A DNA stretch of 5,621 nucleotides from Desulfobacteraceae bacterium (GTDB lineage: Bacteria > Desulfobacterota > DSM-4660 > Desulfatiglandales > Desulfatiglandaceae). The notes under the pieces were generated by a model. It did no database searches. It saw only the letters and a list, made by a program, of their open reading frames with translations, and was not told the DNA's origin. Location of the stretch: contig DAOVUP010000128.1 in NCBI GenBank assembly GCA_030632525.1, positions 1 to 5,621 on the forward strand. Reading direction: 5' to 3'. Of the stretch, positions 1-5,014 are shown piece by piece. Made by a program: the position numbers and the translations under genes. Numbering within the stretch: position 1 is the first letter of the stretch; every line of letters begins with the position of its first letter.

Positions 1-207
1 GGCGGCAAATGCCAGCCACGGCACCCCTTTTGACCTGTCGTATTTCTGCTTGGCCTCAAGAAGCCCAATGATCCCGTAGTGGTAAAGATCATCCTTTGTG
101 ATTTCACCTGCCTCACCTGCCGGACAGTACACGTTATAAACCTCGGAAGCGACTCCCCGGACTAAAGAGGTCTCTTTGGGAGTAATCATAACGTGAACTT
201 TGCCCAT
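1..207 (-). CDS. Sigma-70 family RNA polymerase sigma factor, FliA/sigma-28-like, N-terminal part only
   Basis: The minus strand from 207 down to the window edge gives an open frame of 69 codons beginning MGKVHVMITPKE. Residues about 38-69 match sigma region 2 (2.1 to start of 2.2, the core-RNA-polymerase-binding part): KDDLYHYGIIGLLEAKQKYD followed by RSKGVPWLAFAA. The D-L-x(3)-G-x-I-G-L-x-x-A-x-x-x-(F/Y)-D pattern and the 'G(V/I)PWLAFAA' continuation resemble FliA/WhiG-type factors and less so RpoD. An in-frame TGA lies four codons upstream of ATG 207, so this ATG is the first usable start; only a weak AGG-rich Shine-Dalgarno precedes it. Little precedes region 2, as expected for a short group 3 sigma. 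Regions 2.3-4 are outside the window, so flagellar (FliA) versus another group 3 role cannot be decided. It is divergent from the envelope-protein cluster; a regulatory link is speculative. Confidence 0.85.
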   Translation of the reverse strand, partial: MGKVHVMITPKETSLVRGVASEVYNVYCPAGEAGEITKDDLYHYGIIGLLEAKQKYDRSKGVPWLAFAA

Positions 208-227
208 AATACCTGGCCTTCATACTG

Positions 228-255
228 AATATCGAAGATTATCTGTGAAATTCAA
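228..255 (-). promoter_or_regulatory. Weak candidate promoter for the sigma-factor gene
   Basis: On the minus strand a TTGAAT (255 to 250) and a GATATT (233 to 228) are 16 nt apart, each matching 4 of 6 positions of the sigma-70 -35 and -10 consensus. Initiation would fall about 14 nt before ATG 207. This rests on the hexamers alone and is a low-confidence call. Confidence 0.2.
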
Positions 256-291
256 AAGGTTTTTGTTTTGTACGTTGTTTCCTTCCCCATA

Positions 292-312
292 CCACTAACT
301 ACTAACCACGGT
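292..312 (+). repeat. Degenerate heptamer tandem repeat, cluster 1 (3 units)
   Basis: Three contiguous 7-nt units, CCACTAA (292-298), CTACTAA (299-305) and CCACGGT (306-312), lie in the divergent intergenic region. They share a C-C/T-A-C-T/G-A/G-A/T pattern with the heptamers at 4980-5014 and, on the other strand, at 4914-4935. The recurrence at three intergenic places supports a real dispersed repeat family; no function can be assigned. Confidence 0.6.
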
Positions 313-445
313 CAATTCATTTGGGTGCAGCTACTCTCTTCTCCTAAAGAAATGCAGGTTTTGAAAAGAGCAGCATATACACCCAATTCATTTTTCTTGA
401 AAACAAGCAATTCCCTTCGATAGGGAGTAGTCAAGGGCACAATCC

Positions 446-461
446 CCCCCAGTACAGGGGG
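446..461 (+). repeat. C5/G5 inverted repeat in the lipoprotein leader region
   Basis: Five C (446-450) and five G (457-461) flank a six-base loop, AGTACA. There is no T-tract, so it is not a standard terminator. It occupies the position where a -35 element would stand relative to the TATAAT at 472-477, so it may be an operator or a structural element of the promoter. Confidence 0.4.
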
Positions 462-471
462 AACCGAACAA

Positions 472-477
472 TATAAT
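472..477 (+). promoter_or_regulatory. Perfect TATAAT -10 candidate for the envelope operon
   Basis: A consensus TATAAT lies 25 nt before the lipoprotein ATG and would give a leader of roughly 18 nt that still contains the Shine-Dalgarno. No good -35 hexamer is present at 16-18 nt spacing (the bases there belong to the C5/G5 inverted repeat) and there is no extended -10 TG. If it is used, an activator may be required. Confidence 0.35.
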
Positions 478-489
478 CGCAAAGGCAAA

Positions 490-495
490 AGGAGG
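490..495 (+). promoter_or_regulatory. Strong Shine-Dalgarno of the lipoprotein gene
   Basis: AGGAGG (extended to AGGAGGT) ends 6 nt before ATG 502 and fixes that start. Confidence 0.8.
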
Positions 496-501
496 TGGAT
501 T

Positions 502-1023
502 ATGACCATTCGTAAACAGACAATCAGCGGGCTATTGATCATATTATCCTTATTAATCCTAGGAGTTTCAGGTTGTATCTGGGGCCAGAAGGCGGTCGTA
601 GTAGGAACGGGACCCACCTGTGAAGAGGCGCTCTCCACAGGGATTCAGGGATTTTCAGACGATGAATTGGCTCTGTTTCTGGACAGTTCTCTGGCAGAAG
701 GGCGCAAATCCGAGTGCTGGATACCGATCATGGAGACATGCCTCAACGAAAACCGCGAGATCCCTCGCCGGCATTTGGCTGAAGCTGTCAAAACCTTTAA
801 CAAGCGACGTTACGAAGCGCTTTTTCACAAAGCCGTGTACCGGTATCTGTCTGACGTCGCCAAGGGGAAAGCGGCGTATCGTCCGGAGGACCGTTTGCTT
901 CTTGAAAACTATTGTAGTTTTCTCATCAACAGCGCCGGGAGTGCCCATGACAAGAATCTGGGGCAGGCCCAGATGCTGTGTCGCAAACTTGACGCGGGAC
1001 TTTACAGCAAATTTTTCGAATAA
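502..1023 (+). CDS. Predicted outer-membrane lipoprotein, unknown family
   Basis: A 173-aa protein. Residues 1-24 form a lipoprotein signal peptide: positive MTIRK, a hydrophobic core of about 14 residues, then the lipobox V-S-G-C with lipidated Cys25. Residue +2 after the Cys is Ile, not Asp, which under the Enterobacteriaceae Lol rule would favour outer-membrane sorting. The mature part is mostly helical and carries five more cysteines (C40, C72, C80, C138, C160), an unusually high count for a short exported protein and compatible with disulfides. I do not recognise a domain. It is the first plus-strand gene of the cluster and has a strong Shine-Dalgarno at 490-495. A role as the outer-membrane partner of the downstream energised complex is inferred from context only. 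Confidence in the gene and its lipidation is high; function is unknown. Confidence 0.88.
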   Translation: MTIRKQTISGLLIILSLLILGVSGCIWGQKAVVVGTGPTCEEALSTGIQGFSDDELALFLDSSLAEGRKSECWIPIMETCLNENREIPRRHLAEAVKTFNKRRYEALFHKAVYRYLSDVAKGKAAYRPEDRLLLENYCSFLINSAGSAHDKNLGQAQMLCRKLDAGLYSKFFE

Positions 1024-1024
1024 A

Positions 1025-1049
1025 GGACGTTCCGATGACAGAACCGTCC
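1025..1049 (+). repeat. Imperfect stem-loop just after the lipoprotein gene
   Basis: GGACGTTC (1025-1032) can pair with GAAC and GTCC (1041-1044 and 1046-1049) with C1045 bulged, giving 8 bp and an 8-base loop one base after the stop codon. There is no T-run, so it is more likely a processing or mRNA-stability structure than an intrinsic terminator. Confidence 0.3.
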
Positions 1050-1094
1050 GATGTGTAACCCACTCATAAATCACAATATAACCCGGAGGAGATC

Positions 1095-1286
1095 ATGGCC
1101 CCTAATAATTCGACCATACTCAATGTGGCCCAGAACTATTTATCTAATAAATATAGGCTGGAAGTCCATGATTTTGAATTCGTGGCGCGGTGGAAATTCC
1201 CGGATTGGGGTGTGCTGCTGTTGTTCAACATAATAAAGGAAGGCCATCCAAGTTATGGCTCAACGGTCGCATACCGCGTGAATTGA
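1095..1286 (+). CDS. Small hypothetical protein, 63 aa
   Basis: The start ATG is preceded by GGAGGA (1085-1090) at 4 nt spacing, a clear Shine-Dalgarno and the main support for translation. The product has no signal peptide or membrane span. Residues about 5-20 could form a helix (STILNVAQNYLSNKY) and the rest looks like beta strands with aromatic residues (VARWKFPDWG, then VLLLFN, ending STVAYRVN). The composition is protein-like, unlike the competing frame at 1051-1233. It lies 71 nt after the lipoprotein gene and 113 nt before the next gene. I do not recognise a family. It could be a complete small cytoplasmic protein or the remnant of a larger one; I see no continuation in another frame after the TGA. 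Confidence 0.55.
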   Translation: MAPNNSTILNVAQNYLSNKYRLEVHDFEFVARWKFPDWGVLLLFNIIKEGHPSYGSTVAYRVN

Positions 1287-1293
1287 TAAATGC

Positions 1294-1322
1294 TGTGAGG
1301 GTCCCATCCATTCACACTTTTT
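1294..1322 (+). terminator. Weak candidate intrinsic terminator
   Basis: TGTGA (1294-1298) pairs with TCACA (1312-1316), and a run of five T follows at 1318-1322. The stem is only 5 bp with a loop of 13 nt, so termination would be inefficient; it may separate the lipoprotein/small-protein unit from the downstream genes. Confidence 0.3.
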
Positions 1323-1385
1323 CTCCGCATTGGGATGACCGAACAACCTGAACCTAACAGATCAACCCCATTAAATTTAAAGAAC

Positions 1386-1391
1386 AGGAGG
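1386..1391 (+). promoter_or_regulatory. Shine-Dalgarno of the first exported helical protein
   Basis: AGGAGG with an 8-nt spacer to ATG 1400 selects this start over the in-frame Met codon two residues later. Confidence 0.75.
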
Positions 1392-1399
1392 GTAACAGA

Positions 1400-2473
1400 A
1401 TGAAAATGACAATAAAAAAGATTGACCGTGAATTAACGGCTGTGGCCGGAGGCCTGTTTATACTCTTTCTGGCGCTTTCGTCCATTTCTCACGCACTTCC
1501 CTACTCTGAAACGAAGAGCGGGGACAGGGCGGTTGAGATCGCAAAGAAGGCAAGGGACCGGGTGGAACGTAACGGGAAGAGGTTGAAGGCCTCGTCCCAT
1601 ACCCTTTTTAAAGAATTTGCCGAAAGGACAGTGGCATTACAGAAGCTGATAGATACCCGTCAACGGTTGGACAAGGCCGGTTTTTTGGCAAAGGGCGATC
1701 CTGAAGGCGACGCGCGGCGCGCCCACATAAATGCCAAAATCCTTGTTGAGGTAGGTGAGCTAAAGAAGGTTACAGACAAGCATCTGGTAAGCCTTCTCAA
1801 CTCTCTCCAGACCTTTGATGATGCGGTGGCCGGTTCACTCGTTGACTGCCAGGCTACACGATCCATCAACAGCAACTATGAGCTTACTTTAGATCAGTAT
1901 CTGAAACAGGAGAAAACCCATTACGAACAGGCGGCCGAGGACGCCCAGGCAGCTTTGACTGAATACCAGGATACAGACGACCCAAAGCTAAAGGCCAGGT
2001 TTCTCAAGAGATATAACAGGGCTAAAAAAAGGCTTATCCGAATCGGCCAGAGGCGTCAGCTTTACCAGGCCCGGATAAAGGTGGCAGAAATGAACCAGAA
2101 GATCAGCGGGATCATAAGGGAAAAGATCAGAGAGGAGGGGAATGATATCTCATCAAGATTCAGGCAGGTGATGGCAGATCTCTATAATACTTATTCAAAG
2201 ATTATTCCCATCGCAGAGGTGGGCGGCACCGGAACACCGGAGATCTTAGCGAATCTCGGATTCAATAATGTTGAGGAGCTCCGGGAGACCCTTGATATCG
2301 TTGACGGCGCCATTGGGAAGTTAGGTGTGGTGCTTGACGATATGGTAAACGAAGTCCTGGCAGGGCTTGGCGAAATCAAGGTGGTCAAGGACAGCAGCCT
2401 CGCCACCGAGTCTTTTAGCATTGAAGAGGAAATGGAATTCCTGAGCAAGCAACGGGAAGCATGGAACAGCTAG
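1400..2473 (+). CDS. Exported, helix-rich coiled-coil protein, unknown family
   Basis: A 357-aa protein. The N-terminus has Lys/Arg (residues 2-10), a hydrophobic stretch at about 13-29 and a signal-peptidase-I-like site S-H-A (30-32) before Leu-Pro, so it is probably secreted to the periplasm; an uncleaved membrane anchor is the alternative. The mature protein is almost entirely helical and very rich in Lys, Arg, Glu and Gln. Residues about 41-135 and 160-255 look like long coiled coils, with a more globular, Gly-containing part at 272-330 (AEVGGTGTPEILANLGF) and an acidic tail. The only cysteine is C150. I recognise no family. It sits in a co-directional run with a second exported helical protein, a TonB-like protein and an ExbB-type channel subunit, suggesting a structural or adaptor role in the periplasm (inference). 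Its TAG stop coincides with the left end of the 147-bp inverted-repeat element, so its extreme C-terminus may have been reset by that insertion. Confidence 0.85.
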   Translation: MKMTIKKIDRELTAVAGGLFILFLALSSISHALPYSETKSGDRAVEIAKKARDRVERNGKRLKASSHTLFKEFAERTVALQKLIDTRQRLDKAGFLAKGDPEGDARRAHINAKILVEVGELKKVTDKHLVSLLNSLQTFDDAVAGSLVDCQATRSINSNYELTLDQYLKQEKTHYEQAAEDAQAALTEYQDTDDPKLKARFLKRYNRAKKRLIRIGQRRQLYQARIKVAEMNQKISGIIREKIREEGNDISSRFRQVMADLYNTYSKIIPIAEVGGTGTPEILANLGFNNVEELRETLDIVDGAIGKLGVVLDDMVNEVLAGLGEIKVVKDSSLATESFSIEEEMEFLSKQREAWNS

Positions 2474-2619
2474 TTTCCATCCATAAATGGCCCTTTTCCG
2501 CAATCTCTGCGTCAAACTGCGGGGTTCCTTGTGCGACGTACTATCATACGTCTCCGCGTCCCGCCTGGGCGGGATTTTCCTTGATCTTGCGAAAAATTGC
2601 GTATTTATGAATTGAAAAC
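2473..2619. mobile_element. MITE-like 147-bp element with imperfect terminal inverted repeats
   Basis: The left end GTTTCCATCCATAAAT (2473-2488) and the reverse complement of the right end (2603-2619), GTTTTCAATTCATAAAT, match apart from two substitutions and one gap. The similarity continues inward with related TTTTCCGCAA and TTTTTCGCAA segments. Inside are three perfect stems: CCGCA/TGCGG (2498-2502/2518-2522), GACGTA/TACGTC (2535-2540/2547-2552) and CCCGCC/GGCGGG (2560-2565/2568-2573). No transposase is encoded, so it would be non-autonomous or an extragenic palindromic repeat. No convincing target-site duplication is visible. I have an impression of similar repeats in deltaproteobacterial genomes, which I cannot verify here. 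Confidence 0.6.
2560..2577 (+). terminator. Possible intrinsic terminator or attenuator inside the MITE-like element
   Basis: The GC-only stem CCCGCC/GGCGGG is followed by ATTTT (2574-2578). The T-run is short, so termination would be partial. It lies between the two exported-protein genes and could set their relative expression. Confidence 0.3.
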
Positions 2620-2664
2620 CCATAGCGCCCACAACGGAGTTAATAGATGGGCACTAATTAGAAA

Positions 2665-2670
2665 GGGGGG
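2665..2670 (+). promoter_or_regulatory. G-run Shine-Dalgarno of the second exported protein
   Basis: Six G preceded by AAA and followed by AA, with an 8-nt spacer to ATG 2679. It is purine-rich and reasonably complementary to anti-SD, though not a perfect AGGAGG. Confidence 0.6.
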
Positions 2671-2678
2671 AATACACA

Positions 2679-3395
2679 ATGATTAAGACAATTAGAAATA
2701 ATGGAAGGGCGATTGTACTGGCAGGGGTTCTGATCATCCTGTCCAGCCAGTGGGCAGCGGCAGGCTCACTCTATGAATACTATACCAGCGTCTCTACAAA
2801 AACACTGAAGACCGAAACCAAGGGAATGGGCAAGGAGTTATCCGCTACCTTCAATCAGAAGGGGATAAGCTCTCGCCAGCAGAAGATCGATTTTGCCGAT
2901 TATTACGCCAATCTGAAAAAGCTGGTCCTTTATTCCAGCAAGCTTGCAACCTACAGCGAATATGGAAAGGACCTCCGGTTTGCTCGCGACAATGAGGTTT
3001 TCAAAGGGCTGCCCATGGAAACCAATACCCATGGAAAAAACGGACCGCAATTAGATCGTAAGGATTTCGTTAACAAGAAGTATGGCGAGATGAAGAAAAA
3101 TGTAGAAGAAGAGATTGAAACCTATGTTGATCTCATCAAGCTCTCTTTGGACGCTTGTGAGACTTTGACTCAGAACGACCTTAGCGGATTTGCTGAAGAC
3201 AAGAAACACCAAAGCCGGGTTGTGAGTTTCAAACGGGGTAAAGAATTCCGGGATTATCTGAAAAAACGCGACCGCCTGGCAGAGAGATGGCCCTTGTTAG
3301 CAGCACGGATCTCAAATCAGCTTTCCCTTTGGGACCCGAGACCTGCTTCACCTGATGATCCTTTAATCAATACGAAAATTGCAGGAGCAATCTGA
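2679..3395 (+). CDS. Exported, helix-rich protein, unknown family
   Basis: A 238-aa protein with a clear Sec signal peptide: MIKTIRNNGR, a hydrophobic core AIVLAGVLIILSS, and a cleavage site W-A-A-A before Gly29. The mature 210 residues are basic, rich in Tyr, Lys and Glu and mostly helical (for example 66-105, 130-168 and 185-218), with a Gly/Asn-rich turn near 117-124, a Pro/Asp-rich tail (WDPRPASPDDP, 218-228) and a single cysteine, C160. No family is recognised. The TGA stop is one base before the ATG of the TonB-like gene, whose Shine-Dalgarno lies inside this coding sequence, so the two are very probably co-transcribed and translationally coupled. That coupling is the best hint to a function: a periplasmic partner of the energy-transducing protein encoded next (inference). 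Confidence 0.87.
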   Translation: MIKTIRNNGRAIVLAGVLIILSSQWAAAGSLYEYYTSVSTKTLKTETKGMGKELSATFNQKGISSRQQKIDFADYYANLKKLVLYSSKLATYSEYGKDLRFARDNEVFKGLPMETNTHGKNGPQLDRKDFVNKKYGEMKKNVEEEIETYVDLIKLSLDACETLTQNDLSGFAEDKKHQSRVVSFKRGKEFRDYLKKRDRLAERWPLLAARISNQLSLWDPRPASPDDPLINTKIAGAI

Positions 3396-3396
3396 A

Positions 3397-4914
3397 ATGG
3401 CCAGATTATTCACTAAGAAAGACGGCAGGCTTAAGACCGGACGTGTGGCGATACTGATTTTTGCGGGACTTCTGGCGGCATTAGGCATGCTCTTTAAGAT
3501 CAACAGTTCAGTTGATCACGCACTTTTGGCGGTGAAGCATGTCTTTGAACCACAGGAGGTTCAACCAATAAGGGAGAAACCAGCACTCAAGCAGGTCATC
3601 GCCCGGGTAGAGTCTGCGAAGGACAAAGAAGCTGAGCAAAAAAGCGCACAATTACCGGATGAAACCCGAACAGAGGAGAAAAAGAAGGTTGACCCGGTGG
3701 GCAGCGAAAAATCAGAAACAGCGGCCAGAGATCAGAAAATGGCCGATAGTTCACCCGTCAAACCTGCACCCCATATAGAAAAAGACCCTGCGCCCTGGGA
3801 CGTCGCCCGGACCGACGAAAAATTACTCACAGCCGAACCTCCCGCTAAGGATGCAGCAAAAGTTGAACCTGAAACAAAATCCTCACGTCGGGAAAAACCA
3901 AATTCTGAGCAGGAGATGGAGAAAGCCCTCGCTGAGGCGGCAAGAACACCGCTCTCTGATGTTGGGCGTCAAAAACATGACGAGGGACGTCAGGTTCGGA
4001 CAGAAGAGTCAGCGTGGGAAAAGGTCGGCCACATGACAAAGCAATCGAAGGCCCCGCCTGAAACGCAGATGGCCGTCCCCGGCAAGTCTGAAACCGATGG
4101 TCGTATTGTATTCGACCACGCCGGTCTGGCAAAGATAGCCCGAAAATCATCTGAGGGGGAGCCCGAAGAACAGAAATCAAAAACGATCAACCTATCTGAA
4201 AAGCTCAACCGTCTGACTGCCACGCCAAAGCAGCCAAAAGAGAAAGAGCAGCCTGAGACCTCAAAAGCCCTAGGCAGTCTTCGTAAGACGAACTTTCTCG
4301 ATGCTGATCCCGATAAACGTGAGATAACCGTTGATCAAAAGCAGTACAAGGCACTCTTTCATAGCTGGCGCATTGCCGGCAAAGAGAGAAAAGGGAAAGA
4401 GAAGACCCCCCTGAGGGTGGAAAACCTGAGGAACACATACGATCTATTTCAGATGAAACCTGTCGCCGTGATCAGGGGAAATGCATTTTTCGATCTTTCT
4501 GACGGCACAAGGGTTGCTGAGAAGTCCTTAGAGGAATATTCCACGACAGTGTTTCTTGTGGACCGGCCATGGGATAAATGGGGCAAGGCATTAGCCTCAG
4601 CCGGTATCCGACGCGGAGATAGATTTGAGGTAAGGTATTATATGTATGATTTCATAAAGGACGCTATCTACGCCCGGGTGAATCAGGCCTTTTCCTGGTG
4701 CAGTGAAACGGGTCTGATACCCGGAAACCTCCCCGCAGGCTCGGTTGATGTGCTCGGGAGGGCCTATGTGATCAACCGGCAGGGCGGAGGTCGATTCGGA
4801 GTGTTTGTACCTGTTTCTCTGGACACCAAAGATGGACGTACCGTAGCTGTTGATCCTGTCTGCTTCCGCGGACAGGCTGATGTGGAGACGTTGCGGGAGG
4901 CGGGGGTTCTTTAG
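3397..4914 (+). CDS. TonB-like single-span protein with long charged linker and novel C-terminal domain
   Basis: I place the start at ATG 3397, giving 505 aa. AGGAG (3383-3387) stands 9 nt upstream; the more distal in-frame TTG at 3379 would put the AGGAG inside the gene. Residues 1-14 are basic and cytoplasmic, 15-34 form one transmembrane helix (VAILIFAGLLAALGMLF), and about 50-300 are a low-complexity Lys/Glu/Pro/Ala linker that could cross the periplasm. Residues about 305-505 are a folded domain with beta-rich segments (PVAVIRGNAFFDLSDG, FEVRYYMYDF, GRFGVFVPVSL) and two cysteines, C435 and C489, that could form a disulfide. The order anchor, long linker, C-terminal domain and the adjacent ExbB-type gene match the TonB/TolA plan, but I see no TonB C-terminal motif such as the YP motif, and no TolA signature. 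It may transduce proton-motive force to an envelope partner. Gene confidence is high; the TonB-like role is inference from architecture and neighbours. Confidence 0.87.
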   Translation: MARLFTKKDGRLKTGRVAILIFAGLLAALGMLFKINSSVDHALLAVKHVFEPQEVQPIREKPALKQVIARVESAKDKEAEQKSAQLPDETRTEEKKKVDPVGSEKSETAARDQKMADSSPVKPAPHIEKDPAPWDVARTDEKLLTAEPPAKDAAKVEPETKSSRREKPNSEQEMEKALAEAARTPLSDVGRQKHDEGRQVRTEESAWEKVGHMTKQSKAPPETQMAVPGKSETDGRIVFDHAGLAKIARKSSEGEPEEQKSKTINLSEKLNRLTATPKQPKEKEQPETSKALGSLRKTNFLDADPDKREITVDQKQYKALFHSWRIAGKERKGKEKTPLRVENLRNTYDLFQMKPVAVIRGNAFFDLSDGTRVAEKSLEEYSTTVFLVDRPWDKWGKALASAGIRRGDRFEVRYYMYDFIKDAIYARVNQAFSWCSETGLIPGNLPAGSVDVLGRAYVINRQGGGRFGVFVPVSLDTKDGRTVAVDPVCFRGQADVETLREAGVL

Positions 4915-4935
4915 TTACTGGTTACTCGTTACTGG
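4914..4935 (-). repeat. Degenerate heptamer tandem repeat, cluster 2 (3 units, minus orientation)
   Basis: GTTACTG at 4914-4920, GTTACTC at 4921-4927 and GTTACTG again at 4928-4934. On the minus strand these read as CCAGTAA and CGAGTAA units, the same family as the clusters at 292-312 and 4980-5014. The first base is the G of the TAG stop codon of the TonB-like gene. Confidence 0.65.
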
Positions 4936-4945
4936 TGCTGGATGG

Positions 4946-4972
4946 TTGCACGGGAATTTGGCATATTGCACG
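4946..4972 (+). repeat. TTGCACG direct repeat spaced 20 bp apart
   Basis: TTGCACG occurs at 4946-4952 and 4966-4972, start to start exactly 20 bp, about two helical turns, in the spacer before the channel gene. That geometry would suit a dimeric regulator, but two copies of a 7-mer may be chance. Confidence 0.3.
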
Positions 4973-4979
4973 TCAGGAA

Positions 4980-5014
4980 CCACTGACCACGGACCACTGA
5001 CAAAGGACAAAACA
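4980..5014 (+). repeat. Degenerate heptamer tandem repeat, cluster 3 (3 clear plus 2 decayed units)
   Basis: CCACTGA (4980-4986), CCACGGA (4987-4993) and CCACTGA (4994-5000) are followed in the same 7-nt register by CAAAGGA (5001-5007) and CAAAACA (5008-5014). The orientation is opposite to cluster 2, so the pair brackets the 99-nt spacer. The CAAAGGA unit supplies the only Shine-Dalgarno-like sequence of the next gene. Confidence 0.65.

Larger units (their letters stand above)
208..501. other. Divergent intergenic region, no gene seen
   Basis: This 294-nt stretch separates the minus-strand sigma factor from the plus-strand lipoprotein gene. It holds the heptamer repeat, a C5/G5 inverted repeat at 446-461, a TATAAT at 472-477 and the lipoprotein Shine-Dalgarno. 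Remaining sequence is AT-rich (for example the T-rich run around 258-280) with no RNA gene or convincing small ORF. The minus-strand open frame that crosses 312-638 lacks protein-like composition and overlaps the better-supported lipoprotein gene. Confidence 0.6.

Noticed and set aside
208..501. Sigma-28 or sigma-54 promoter
   Set aside because: A TAAAG at 345-349 has no matching -10, and no GG-N10-GC pair in the right context was found here or in 4915-5013.
312..638. Minus-strand open frame of 108 codons
   Set aside because: Overlaps the well-supported lipoprotein gene, no Shine-Dalgarno, and Ser/Thr/Pro-rich non-protein-like composition.
1025..1049. Intrinsic terminator after the lipoprotein gene
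   Set aside because: The stem-loop is plausible but no T-run follows.
620..1074. Plus- and minus-strand open frames inside the lipoprotein gene
   Set aside because: Shadows of the lipoprotein gene with no independent start signals.
2321..2632. Minus-strand open frame crossing the MITE-like element
   Set aside because: Arises because the inverted-repeat element lacks stops in that frame; it overlaps the end of the exported protein gene antisense.
4915..5013. CRISPR array
   Set aside because: Units are 7 nt and contiguous with no spacers.
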